Assembly (NCBI RefSeq): GCF_001297705.1
Contig: NZ_LIRF01000003.1
Coordinates: 1,302,001-1,366,000, forward strand
Origin: Chryseobacterium sp. ERMR1:04
GTDB taxonomy: Bacteria > Bacteroidota > Bacteroidia > Flavobacteriales > Weeksellaceae
DNA: 64,000 nucleotides
Direction of reading: 5' to 3'
Shown here: piece after piece, positions 47,101 through 55,383 of the stretch
How positions within the stretch are numbered: position 1 is the first letter of the stretch
Layout of the letters: every line of letters begins with the position of its first letter
Position numbers and translations under genes: made by a program
The notes under the pieces: model-generated
Told to the model about the DNA's origin: nothing
Seen by the model: the letters and a program-made list of their open reading frames with translations, nothing else
Database searches by the model: none

Positions 47101-47504
47101 TTTATTTTTCAGTTTGCTATTGCTTTGAATTAGCAAATATAAGTCATAGAGAAAAATTAAAATCAAAAATAGACTTATTAATCGGAATAGAATGGAATAA
47201 AGATACACCATACTTTTCCAATATCGTTGAATCTACTTCGAGAGATTTACATTGTTTTGTTGCTCAAGTCAACACAAGTAAGTATGGTGACACCAGATTG
47301 ACACAACCTAAAGAAACAGCCACTAAAGATTTATTAAAATTAAAAGGTGGTCTTAATGATACTATTCTTGTTGGTCAAATTGATATTCAAAAGCTAAGAA
47401 ATTTTCAAAGAGTAAAATCATCTATAAATACAAGTAAAGAATTCAAGCCTTTGCCCCCAGATTTTTCTTTAGAAGAAACACTAAAACGTATTTCTAACCA
47501 ATAA
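44169..47504 (+). CDS. DRT1-type (UG1) reverse transcriptase with C-terminal nitrilase
   Basis: An 1111-residue defence reverse transcriptase. RT motifs: LFLNLDIKDYYYS with Asp230, IPIGLQSSLIIANEYL (about 297-312), and the catalytic YVDD at 331-334 in YYGRYVDDILIVL. The C-terminal 250 residues are a nitrilase-like fold with the Glu-Lys-Cys triad in place: Glu884 (LLLFPENF), probably Lys957 (LINKHY) and Cys983 (FSVCYCFE). RT-nitrilase fusions are the hallmark of class UG1, called DRT type 1, which protects against phage. Product and trigger are not known from sequence. Repeats follow 58 bases after its stop. Confidence 0.88.
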   Translation: MASRQMRKFSIKDIENAYDKLKTTIFYDSGDLLLREQIVEFETNYSKDDFIFSDLKFTNRYSKVEDKDKLNFPSFLQEITLKDKFEILTEKINNYYKDSTFFDELLKEISVTVYPKKFVQNNSIHSIISNKRIKKRYILDKVTAFIHAPIEIHIIAVLWTINDGAKKDADLADECVGNRLLLTKDKSKVVFGSALYKPYFSQYQQWRDNAVNTAQQLLNNNKNTLFLNLDIKDYYYSARIPETYFRYIDGGKERYDNLNTLMEELHRIFTEKVLQLKIPYDFKNEVIENGEINKFIIPIGLQSSLIIANEYLKDFDKIILDKYKPAYYGRYVDDILIVLSEPNTTDEENKLFDDYYTSFNAYKAQSFDKNVNFNLEDLTEIEHYILKNFHPLIKVVDSPFSIEGNFTKPENRIFKINGYPALYCQSDKTLIYYFDKNESSVVIDKLKKEIEDKSSEFRDMPNDEDNLVEFEENAYHLSYDGTEGKIRTLKDYKEDRFGLSVYLSHKINLGLRKREKISNQEKDKILNFFKGENCLTFYKLWEKILTLFVVNDDPNSFTEFLFHCLEQIDKININDNDKINEYGLTREVAMQVHDTLTQYLFFAFEMSISLNLKFLKNYDVNKNFEFQSNKTSRENFALLFAEFSFTNPYKSRKKIGFRIREANMIRHHYVSIPLLNYTEDGKNGALNLIDKNLHIKNYKLDRTLLKNSPRPIKFWECCIASAFEEFQKFNPENLNRSEVIETNILYDIMEEYEEEIYDEENNDMKKSIAYNKKDYLDVAFDLYCLGNSKHRPSHELNQNLKNQFYTLQRIYGSEEDFLLNKFTINKDEKLLNPRIALANTDVLEENIEASILDSPVLSNERINKLSKILSKARKSDAELLLFPENFMPMRLISSLGRFSTDNQIMIVSGIEHLTLKNTSFNFVISILPQKINGINDATIIFRLKNNYSPGEEHLINKHYLAVPKPKPSRYEIINYRNIYFSVCYCFELANISHREKLKSKIDLLIGIEWNKDTPYFSNIVESTSRDLHCFVAQVNTSKYGDTRLTQPKETATKDLLKLKGGLNDTILVGQIDIQKLRNFQRVKSSINTSKEFKPLPPDFSLEETLKRISNQ

Positions 47505-47561
47505 TATAAATATTTATAACTTATATTCTCTCAGATCTCCAAAATCTTCCGACTCTGGAGC

Positions 47562-47716
47562 AAGATTAAAGAAATGATTTTATTCACCAGCTCAAAATCA
47601 GGAGACTTTGGGCAGCAGAAGAAAAATGAAATAACTTTAGTTAAAGCTATTTTTCTCATTACCAGAAGTTGAACATCTCAATAATTGGATGATAATGCTA
47701 AAAATTTAAAATTTTA
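47562..47716 (+). repeat. 155-bp direct repeat, copy 1
   Basis: Identical by eye to 47806-47960, with 89 bases between. It contains CAGGAGACTTTGGGCAGCAG, related to the diverged copy at 50399-50483. It starts 58 bases after the reverse transcriptase stop; a CTCTGGAGCAAG half of the motif directly precedes it. Confidence 0.9.
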
Positions 47717-47805
47717 GTAGATAGAAATGCTAAAGAAGAAAAAATAATGTAAGAAAAATAAGGAAGAAAAATATTTATATTTAAAAAAAAAATATTATAA
47801 GATAA

Positions 47806-47960
47806 AAGATTAAAGAAATGATTTTATTCACCAGCTCAAAATCAGGAGACTTTGGGCAGCAGAAGAAAAATGAAATAACTTTAGTTAAAGCTATTTTTCT
47901 CATTACCAGAAGTTGAACATCTCAATAATTGGATGATAATGCTAAAAATTTAAAATTTTA
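47806..47960 (+). repeat. 155-bp direct repeat, copy 2
   Basis: Identical by eye to 47562-47716, so the duplication is recent or kept identical. It ends 64 bases before the SIR2-like gene and probably includes or abuts its promoter. Confidence 0.9.
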
Positions 47961-48024
47961 ATGTTTAGTAGAGGTATTTAAGAAAAGATAATAGTTATTT
48001 TAGTTCAAATAAAAACTTTAACAC

Positions 48025-49062
48025 ATGACTACTCAAGATGAAATCGAAAAAGTACATGGCAGTGGAACGCATGTACTATTATTAGGAGCAGGTACCTCAT
48101 TTGCATCAACATTAAAAAATCCTGAAAAGAATGGTAAAAATCTTCCCTTAATGTGGAATATTGTTGATATTGTCGGTCTAAACGGTATCGTTGATCAGTT
48201 ACCAGCTGATTACAAAGCATTAAAGCAGGATTTTGAAAAGCTGTACAGTAAAATATCTAATGAAGGTAAGTTTCCCGAGGAAAAAGAGGTTATTGAGCTG
48301 GCTGTTTACAACTACTTTGAGCAACTTGATTTACCAGATGAACCAACGATTTATGATTACATGATATTGGCATTAAGATCTAGAAAAGATATTATAGCAA
48401 CTTTTAACTGGGATCCCTTTCTTTATAAGGCATATGTTAGAAATGGTAAGTTCACAAAAAGCCCAGGAATATTGTTTTTACATGGATGTGTCTCTTTAGG
48501 GTTTGACAAATCTAACGGCACGGTTGGACCTGCTGGAATGTATTCAAAAAAAACAGAACAGCTTTTTGAACCATCTCAGTTGCTGTATCCAGTTGATAAG
48601 AAAGATTATAATACCGATCCTTACATAAAAGGTCAGTGGGATTCTCTTGCCAGTCGATTGGAAATTGCAGAAAGAGTGACAGTTTTTGGTTACTCAGCAC
48701 CTGTTAGCGATGTTGAAGCAATAGATTTGTTAAGTAAAGCGTGGGGCAATGTTGAAGATAGAGCAATGGAGGAATTTGAATTAATAGATATCAGGGAGGA
48801 AAATCATGTACGGAATGCTTGGAATAGATTTATACACTCTCATCATTACCATTATTGTACAGATTATTTTAAAAGTTCTTTAGCACTACATCCTAGAAGA
48901 ATGGTTGAAAGCTACCGCCATTGGGCAATGCCGCTTAGCCCAGGTGAAGTGTTTCAGGATGGAAATAAAGTGCCTGAAAATTTTCAGACACTTGAAGAGC
49001 TGTGGGAATGGCATTTACCATTGATAAAAGCTGAAGAAGAGTTTTATAATAAAGCGGAATAA
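48025..49062 (+). CDS. SIR2-like domain protein (candidate phage defence)
   Basis: A 345-residue protein with SIR2-type NAD-binding motifs: LLLGAGTSFA (18-27), TFNWD (126-130) in the place of the sirtuin TQNID motif, FLHG with His153, and VFGYSAPVSDVEA (220-232) corresponding to the GtSxxV strand. SIR2-like proteins in several defence systems destroy NAD+ on infection. The 170-residue C-terminal part includes HSHHYHYC and may bind metal or serve in sensing. It is followed 19 bases later by a putAbiC-type gene, so the two probably act together. Confidence 0.82.
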   Translation: MTTQDEIEKVHGSGTHVLLLGAGTSFASTLKNPEKNGKNLPLMWNIVDIVGLNGIVDQLPADYKALKQDFEKLYSKISNEGKFPEEKEVIELAVYNYFEQLDLPDEPTIYDYMILALRSRKDIIATFNWDPFLYKAYVRNGKFTKSPGILFLHGCVSLGFDKSNGTVGPAGMYSKKTEQLFEPSQLLYPVDKKDYNTDPYIKGQWDSLASRLEIAERVTVFGYSAPVSDVEAIDLLSKAWGNVEDRAMEEFELIDIREENHVRNAWNRFIHSHHYHYCTDYFKSSLALHPRRMVESYRHWAMPLSPGEVFQDGNKVPENFQTLEELWEWHLPLIKAEEEFYNKAE

Positions 49063-49081
49063 TTGAATTAAAGATATAGCT

Positions 49082-50185
49082 TTGAAAACAAAAACCATAA
49101 TTATCTTTTTCGTTGCTCCAGTAGTGGGTGTTCTTGGTGCTTTATTCTTGTACTATGAAGGACCTGAATTTGTACAGTCAAGATATTTCTATGATGCAGA
49201 CAGAGGAAACAGAGGTGCTATCGGTGATGCATTTGGTGGAACTGCAGGACCAGTTATAGCATGGTTTGCATCGATTCTAACATTCTTAGCATTTTATATT
49301 CAATATGAAGCAAATAAAGATCAAAGAGATCAGTTTGCTAAACAAGCAGACGATATCGTTATCGAAAGGTTCGAAAATAGATTTTTCGAACTCATAAGAT
49401 TGCATAGGGAAAATGTGGACGAGCAAAATATTCAAAATAAAATCCTAGGTCGAAAGGCTTTTACAACATATTATTTTGAGCTTAGATATATATACTTTGT
49501 TTTAGAATCTAAGCATGATGAATTTCCGACGGATAAAAGGCTAGATAAGGAACAGTTAACTAATTTAGCATATTTAATTTTCTTTTACGGGATTGGTCAT
49601 GTTAGTGACAGTGTGTTTTCACATATTTTACCCCAAATAAATTCACGGCAATTTTTTAAGATAACAATCGAAAAGCTGGAAAAAGAAAAAAAAATGTATT
49701 CAGATTTTACCCGAGACAAAGCTAGGTATGAATCTGAAAAAAAAGTAAGAAATACTAGATTAAAAGACTTAGAAGTAGAGCATAAAGGCAAAAAAGCAAT
49801 TTTCATTCTTCACTATGAACCATTTACTGGACACGGAACCAAAATTGGTCATTATTACAGACATCTTTTTCAAACTGTAAAATATGTTGATTCTCAGGAA
49901 CACAAAGTATTTCAGGATAAGGATAATAAGATTAAATATGCATATGTGAAAATATTAAGGGCTCAGCTATCAAATTTTGAACAAGTTATATTATATTACA
50001 ATTCAATATGTATCCTTGGAAACACTTGGATATCAAATGGATATATTAAAAACTACCACTTATTAACCAATTTACCTCTTTCATTTGCAGACTTTGGAAT
50101 ACAACCCGACAAAAAGTTTAAAGCAGAGATGGTTGCTGATCCTAATTTTTTTGATTGGGAAATGCTTAAAGATTCTTTTCGTTAG
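49082..50185 (+). CDS. putAbiC-type putative phage abortive infection protein
   Basis: A 367-residue protein matching the 'putative phage abortive infection' family (PF16872): two N-terminal membrane helices (about 5-24 and 58-78, the second before a QYEANKDQRDQF coiled coil), then RFENRFFELIRLHRENV and the hallmark GHYYRHLFQTVKYVD. The start is TTG at 49082, since no ATG fits the coding region and membrane segment. It follows the SIR2-like gene by 19 bases. A membrane sensor paired with an NADase-like effector would be a sensible arrangement, but that is inference. Confidence 0.8.
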   Translation: MKTKTIIIFFVAPVVGVLGALFLYYEGPEFVQSRYFYDADRGNRGAIGDAFGGTAGPVIAWFASILTFLAFYIQYEANKDQRDQFAKQADDIVIERFENRFFELIRLHRENVDEQNIQNKILGRKAFTTYYFELRYIYFVLESKHDEFPTDKRLDKEQLTNLAYLIFFYGIGHVSDSVFSHILPQINSRQFFKITIEKLEKEKKMYSDFTRDKARYESEKKVRNTRLKDLEVEHKGKKAIFILHYEPFTGHGTKIGHYYRHLFQTVKYVDSQEHKVFQDKDNKIKYAYVKILRAQLSNFEQVILYYNSICILGNTWISNGYIKNYHLLTNLPLSFADFGIQPDKKFKAEMVADPNFFDWEMLKDSFR

Positions 50186-50268
50186 ACAACTGGTTTTGTT
50201 AGGAGTTTTTTTATTCGAGTTAAAGAAATATTTCTTACTTGGCTCAAGTGATAGTTTTCGAAACCTCT

Positions 50269-50292
50269 GCTCTTCCGAAGTCTCCCGACTTT
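50269..50292 (+). repeat. Partial copy of the defence-island repeat motif
   Basis: GCTCTTCCGAAGTCTCCCGA then CTTT matches the first part of the element at 50399 (AGCTCTTCGAAGTCTCCCGA). A degenerate copy without its second arm. Confidence 0.5.
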
Positions 50293-50398
50293 CCACCCTA
50301 GAGCACAATATTTTAAAAATGATTATTGACAATCATTTCTCTTTATAACTTATATCCTATTTTTGTAAAAAAACTAATGGACAAATTAAGTTTCCTTA

Positions 50399-50483
50399 GC
50401 TCTTCGAAGTCTCCCGACTTTGGAGCAAGTTTAAAAGAAATAATCTTATTTACTAGCTCTAAATCAGGAGACTTTCCGCAGCA
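50399..50483 (+). repeat. Diverged copy of the defence-island repeat, stem-loop form
   Basis: Shares GGAGCAAG, an AAAGAAAT-ATT stretch, AGCTC, ATCAGGAGACTTT and GCAGCAG in the same order as the repeats at 47540-47617. AAGTCTCC (50407-50414) and GGAGACTT (50467-50474) can form an outer stem, with GAGC/GCTC inside. It brackets the SIR2-putAbiC pair on the right. Confidence 0.65.
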
Positions 50484-50622
50484 GACTTTCGACAGTATGA
50501 ATTTTGATAAAGAAACAAGTGATAATTTCTTTACTTCCCTTTCCATTACTGCTAACTGATGGCTCATCATTAGCTAATACATTAGTAACTAAGGAACACA
50601 ATGCGACGGTTTACATTAGTTT

Positions 50623-51741
50623 TCACTCAAGCAATATCCCTATAACTTCCTCATACAATACCCGTAACTGTTCCTCTTTTATAGCATCGGTAAGCGTTCC
50701 CACATTTGTACATAGAACGACGCTGGTATTTTTGGAAGGAAAATAAAAAGCATAGGCACCAGCTCCGACACCACTACCCTCGTGGCCGATTGCCTGCAGG
50801 CCACCATTGGTTTTATAAAAATGGAGCCCTAAGCCATATATCGGAGTACCCTGATAAATAACGGCAACCTTCATTTCTGCCAGTGATGTGGGTGACAGTA
50901 TCGTTTTGTCATGGAGCAGCTTGTAGTAAAATCCAGCTATATCCTGAACGGAAGCCACAATACCGTCATCGCCAATGAAGGTAAGTACCGTACCCAGCTG
51001 CAAATCGCTCATATTGGTAAAACTGCCGTCTATTTCCAGATAGTTAGCCGTCGTCCCTACTGGAGCTATAGTGCTTGCCGAGCCCGCTATATAATAGGTG
51101 TTGGAAAGTCCAATGGCATTAATTATTTTGTCCGTAATATATTTTCGATGCCCGTTTGGAGTAACACGATCAATAATAAGAGCCAGCAAGTGATAATTTA
51201 TATTGCAATACCCAAATGAGGCGCCGGGTGCAAATTTTGCAGGTTGATCGTAAATATAGCTCAATACCTGTTCGCTCGTCATAGGAAGTGACCCTGCAAC
51301 AACATCGTTTAAAAACTGATCGTTATCTAAATAATCAGGAAGGCCCGATGTCATCGTAAGCAGTTGCCTTACCGTAATGATATTTCCGTTTGGAAGATGA
51401 TTACAAATGTTAGGAAGATAGGTATTTACTTTGGCATCAAGATTAATTTTGCCCTCCTCTTTCAGTTTTAGGACAGCAACTGCGGTAAAGGTTTTTGAAA
51501 TACTCTGCATATAGTGAAGTGCAGAAGCGGCCATCGGCCTTTCATTAATTACCGCATCTCCTGCAACCAAGGTATAACTCTCGGAAGCAGTCTTTACACT
51601 AAGGCTTAAGCCGGGGAAATTGGACAAAGCTTTATCAAGTTTTTGCTGTGCCAGCGCTTTTCTATCAGGTGAAGGGTTTGAATCGTCATGGCTACACGAG
51701 GTGATAAAAATAACAACAGCTAGTAATAAAAACTTTTTCAT
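50623..51741 (-). CDS. Serine hydrolase, beta-lactamase/DD-peptidase family lipoprotein
   Basis: A 372-residue lipoprotein (lipobox ITSC, Cys16) of the class C-like beta-lactamase family (PF00144). Catalytic SxxK at Ser80-Ile-Ser-Lys83 (QSISKTFTA), YxN at Tyr178-Cys-Asn180 (FGYCNINY), and a late GHEGSG motif in place of KTG. Such proteins are usually DD-peptidases or esterases, and resistance cannot be assumed. It is downstream of the LytTR pair on the same strand, with a 140-base gap, so regulation by that system is possible. Confidence 0.88.
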   Translation of the reverse strand: MKKFLLLAVVIFITSCSHDDSNPSPDRKALAQQKLDKALSNFPGLSLSVKTASESYTLVAGDAVINERPMAASALHYMQSISKTFTAVAVLKLKEEGKINLDAKVNTYLPNICNHLPNGNIITVRQLLTMTSGLPDYLDNDQFLNDVVAGSLPMTSEQVLSYIYDQPAKFAPGASFGYCNINYHLLALIIDRVTPNGHRKYITDKIINAIGLSNTYYIAGSASTIAPVGTTANYLEIDGSFTNMSDLQLGTVLTFIGDDGIVASVQDIAGFYYKLLHDKTILSPTSLAEMKVAVIYQGTPIYGLGLHFYKTNGGLQAIGHEGSGVGAGAYAFYFPSKNTSVVLCTNVGTLTDAIKEEQLRVLYEEVIGILLE

Positions 51742-51883
51742 AACATGTAATTTGAATTATTTAAATGCAAAATTCACATAAGAAAAATTAGAATAGGTTT
51801 CAAAAGCTTAAAAGTGCATATATTGGTACTTATTTGCGGGTGTTTTTATTTACTTCTGTAATGCAAATCATTACAGTTTTTTA

Positions 51884-52588
51884 CTATTTTGAAGTAATTG
51901 CTTCCAAATAATTCTGCCAGTTTTCTTTGTAGCTGGTTCCAATGGGAATTTCTATGGAGTTTATTTCAATTTCGTTCTTAGTATAAGCAGTCATTTTTTT
52001 GGTCTGAATAATAAAGGAACGATGAATTCGAATAAAATCAGCATTCAATAATTTTTCAAAAACCGAGATATTCTGTTTTATATGATGCGATTTTCCATTT
52101 TCCAAATGAATTGTGATGTAATCTTTCAGGCTTTCGATATACATAATCTCATCAAAAATAATTTTAATATTTCTATGGCCGCTTGTTACAAAAACATGAT
52201 TTTCAGATCCCCCATTAACTTCTTTCTTTGGCGTTTGAAGCTGTTTAAATTTTTCTATTGAAACAAAAAAACGGTCAAAAGTAATGGGCTTTAAAAGATA
52301 ATCAATCACATTAAGTTCATACCCTTCAATGGCGTATTCTCTGTAAGCTGTTGTAAAAATTACTTGAGGCGGATTTTTTATTTTTTTCAGGAAATCATTA
52401 CCTTTCAGTAAAGGCATTTCAATATCCAAGAAGATTAAATCGACAGAATTATGCTCTAAAAAGGAATACGCTTTTAATGCATTTTCAAAAGAATCTACTA
52501 ACTCAAAATTGTCAAAATTTGCCAAATGAGCAGCTATTAATTCTCTTGCCAAAGGTTCGTCATCAACGATAATACATCTGTGTTTCAT
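51884..52588 (-). CDS. LytTR-family response regulator
   Basis: A 234-residue regulator: receiver domain (residues 1-120) with IIVDDEP acidic pocket, phospho-acceptor Asp55 (IFLDIEMP), a TTAYREYAIEGYEL switch region and LLKPI with Lys; then a LytTR DNA-binding domain (about 135-234) with IKIIFDEIMYIESLKDYI and FIRIHRSFII. It lies 66 bases after the LytS-type kinase gene and forms a two-component system with it. Confidence 0.93.
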   Translation of the reverse strand: MKHRCIIVDDEPLARELIAAHLANFDNFELVDSFENALKAYSFLEHNSVDLIFLDIEMPLLKGNDFLKKIKNPPQVIFTTAYREYAIEGYELNVIDYLLKPITFDRFFVSIEKFKQLQTPKKEVNGGSENHVFVTSGHRNIKIIFDEIMYIESLKDYITIHLENGKSHHIKQNISVFEKLLNADFIRIHRSFIIQTKKMTAYTKNEIEINSIEIPIGTSYKENWQNYLEAITSK

Positions 52589-52654
52589 GTGAGATAAGTA
52601 GTTTAGAATTCTTAAAAGCTAATGTAATGGTTTTTGAATGGTCTATCGGCAGTC

Positions 52655-53728
52655 TTATAAAACTTCTTTTCCGTTTTGATTTTTCAGACAAAGTTTAACG
52701 CTATAAGACGTCTTCGTTTCTTCAATTTCCAATTGATGTTTTTTGGGATATAATAAATCCAATTGTTTCCGGACATTTTCTAAGCCAATTTTAGATTTTT
52801 CTGAAATTTGGGCACATTCATTTTGAGGTTTTGTGTTCTCGATACTAAAAATAATTTGTCCATTTTTACTTTCTAAATTCAGCCTGATTGTTGCTTTTTC
52901 AGTTTCATTAATGACCCCATGCTTAAAAGCATTTTCAATAAAAGTCAACACAATTAAAGGCGAAATCTTATTGCTTTCCTGAATATCTTTTGTAAATAAA
53001 ATATCCAGTCTGTTTTCGTCATAACGTAATTTTTCCAAAGCAATATAATTCTCAATCAGCGTAATTTCTTTTTCAACAGAAACATAATCTTCATTGCAGC
53101 GGTATAATACAAAGTCTAAAATTTCAGATAATTTAGCAATGACCTCAGGTGCCTTATCATCTTTTTTTAGGGTTAAAGTGTATAGATTATTTAAAGTATT
53201 GAACAGGAAATGAGGATTCAGTTGGTTTTTCAGTACCTTTAATTCTATCGATCTTTTTTCTTCTTCCAATTTTAAAAGACGTTGTTGTTTTCGATTAAAA
53301 CTGATAAATCCTAAAATAATAACGGGATATGTAATAAAAGAAAATTCTCTTACTATCAATTTTCCAGAAGTAAGACGCTCACGAATCGTCATTGTATGCC
53401 CCAACCAATCATCGAAGAAAGTTGGGAATCTGGGCTCCAGATAATAAAATTTTAACGTTATTAAAAGCGCAAAAACAATATAAAGCCAGCCTAAGGCAGA
53501 AATTATGAAGAATAAATATCTTTTTTTATTTAATGTTTCCGGAATAATCCAATATATCAAACCGTAAGCAACAGCGGCCTGTGCTAAAATTTTACAGGAA
53601 TAAATAACAATGAATGCATAAGAATCTTCATTGTCAGATTTATTTGAATAAAAAAACAGCAAAAATAAAATCCAGTATAAACAATGAAGCGCCGTCCTTT
53701 TTAAATCAATTCTGTTGATAAAATTCAT
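52655..53728 (-). CDS. LytS-type sensor histidine kinase
   Basis: I choose ATG 53728 (MNFINRIDL); an ATG 33 codons upstream adds a segment that looks non-coding. The 357-residue protein has four membrane helices and then the His_kinase domain (PF06580): KNQLNPHFLFNTLNN with the phospho-acceptor His (173 in this numbering), YIALEKLRYDEN, and the ATPase region ENAFKHGV and GLENVRKQLDLLYP. Signal unknown. It is divergent from the SMP-30-like gene and upstream of its LytTR partner. Confidence 0.9.
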   Translation of the reverse strand: MNFINRIDLKRTALHCLYWILFLLFFYSNKSDNEDSYAFIVIYSCKILAQAAVAYGLIYWIIPETLNKKRYLFFIISALGWLYIVFALLITLKFYYLEPRFPTFFDDWLGHTMTIRERLTSGKLIVREFSFITYPVIILGFISFNRKQQRLLKLEEEKRSIELKVLKNQLNPHFLFNTLNNLYTLTLKKDDKAPEVIAKLSEILDFVLYRCNEDYVSVEKEITLIENYIALEKLRYDENRLDILFTKDIQESNKISPLIVLTFIENAFKHGVINETEKATIRLNLESKNGQIIFSIENTKPQNECAQISEKSKIGLENVRKQLDLLYPKKHQLEIEETKTSYSVKLCLKNQNGKEVL

Positions 53729-54024
53729 TATATATTTTAATAGACGCAAAGTAACAAAATATAGAAATAAGGTCCGCCAATTAATCTGAATAGTCTGTTT
53801 TAGCCTATAAAAACGGCATTTCAGCATACGAATTCAATACAACTTAAAAATCGATTATTTAAATGCTTAAACACCTTCTTCAACTGTACTCAAAACAAGA
53901 TATTAATGACGTGATTATATTCGCTTAAAATATCGAAAATCATCCAACTTATTATTCTACCGACAGCACTGTTAAGTAATGTAAAAAACCTTTTAACGAG
54001 AAATGATTAAACCAAATAAACGAA

Positions 54025-55113
54025 ATGAAAAAAGTAATTAAAAATGTAATGGGTATTCTGTTTCTAATGACTACCTTAAATCTGTTTTCGCAAGAGACCA
54101 AACAAGAAATAGTATACAGTACAACTTCTAAACTCATAAAACCCACCTTGTTTGCTGATTTGGGAGAAACCAACCAAACGCCAGACGGAATGGCTTTAGA
54201 TAAAAAAGGAAATCTATATTTATCGATCACCAATCCAATTACATTTGATCAACACGGGAGCAGAATTCTAACTTTTGATGAAAATGACAAACCCGTCATT
54301 TGGTTTGACAAACTTCCATTGCATCCTATTACTAAAAAAGTACATCCAATGGGAATGGAGTTTGGTCCCGATGGAAATTTATATATAATGGACAATCAGT
54401 TTTTTACAGGAAATGAAAACTTTTCAAGATTGATTCGGATTAATGTAAAAGACGGAAAACCTTTAAATGCTGAGGTTTTGGTTGAAGGATTTAATTTCGG
54501 AGAAGCCGTAAGATGGTATAAAAACCAAATTTATATAACGGATGCATTATTTAAAAACAGAAGAGAAAGCGGAATTTACAGCTTTACAATGAAACAATTA
54601 AATTCTAAAAATATCACTTTAGATACAGCTAATAAGAAAAATTATATCATTGCAACTTTTACTTTAAAACCAGAAGTTACGAAAAACACGATAGGAATTG
54701 ACGGGATTGCTTTTGATAAAAAAGGAAATTTATACGCCGGAAATTTTGGAGATGGAGTTATTAATAAACTGGAATTTGACAAAAACGGAAAAGTAAAATC
54801 AAATACAATAGTTTTTGATTCAGATCTGTTAAAATGCTGTGACGGATTTTTTTATGACGAAAAAAGAAATTCTATTTTTATTGCCAATTATGAGAACAAC
54901 AGCGTGCATCAACTCAACTTAGACACCAACACCATTTCGCTGATTTGGGAAAATGATGATGCAGACGGTTCTGACGGAAAGCTGGATAATCCTTGTGAAA
55001 CGATTATCTATAAAGGGAAATTATTAGTCGTTAATTACGATACTTTTCCAGGGGAAAAGAATAAAGAAGCAGATGCTTTTCATACGATATCAAGCTTTGA
55101 TTTGGAAAATTGA
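54025..55113 (+). CDS. SMP-30/gluconolactonase-like secreted beta-propeller
   Basis: A 362-residue protein with a signal peptide (cut near NLFSQ). The body is a six-bladed propeller of the SMP-30/gluconolactonase type: DGMALDKKGNLYLSI, MGMEFGPDGNLYIMD, then IDGIAFDKKGNLYAGNFGDG and ANYENNSVHQL. These proteins hydrolyse lactones or bind calcium; exact substrate unknown. It stands alone, divergent from the kinase gene, and is closed by a strong terminator. Confidence 0.82.
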   Translation: MKKVIKNVMGILFLMTTLNLFSQETKQEIVYSTTSKLIKPTLFADLGETNQTPDGMALDKKGNLYLSITNPITFDQHGSRILTFDENDKPVIWFDKLPLHPITKKVHPMGMEFGPDGNLYIMDNQFFTGNENFSRLIRINVKDGKPLNAEVLVEGFNFGEAVRWYKNQIYITDALFKNRRESGIYSFTMKQLNSKNITLDTANKKNYIIATFTLKPEVTKNTIGIDGIAFDKKGNLYAGNFGDGVINKLEFDKNGKVKSNTIVFDSDLLKCCDGFFYDEKRNSIFIANYENNSVHQLNLDTNTISLIWENDDADGSDGKLDNPCETIIYKGKLLVVNYDTFPGEKNKEADAFHTISSFDLEN

Positions 55114-55161
55114 ATTAAGTCATCGGCAAAAGTGTTTGTATAAACGTGCTTTAAGACCACT

Positions 55162-55198
55162 AAAACGGCAAGTATCTAAGATATTTGCCGTTTTTTAT
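55162..55198 (+). terminator. Rho-independent terminator
   Basis: A 15-bp stem AAAACGGCAAGTATC/GATATTTGCCGTTTT (one wobble), loop TAA, followed by T residues. It lies 49 bases after the SMP-30-like gene. Confidence 0.9.
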
Positions 55199-55383
55199 TG
55201 TATACATATTTCAGCTTTATGGAAGGTATATAGATAAGCTATATCTGTCTTCCTTTAATAAAATATTACGTATTACTACTGATAGACGGATATCTTAAAA
55301 ATGATACTTTTACAAGGTGATGGAAGGCGAAAATCAACATTCTTCCTTCAATCAAAAACTACTCATCATAAATCTATTAATAC

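Noticed and set aside
50081..50570. Several overlapping frames of 75-87 residues on both strands after the putAbiC gene
   Set aside because: They run through the repeat elements, and both strands are open because of composition; no coding signature.
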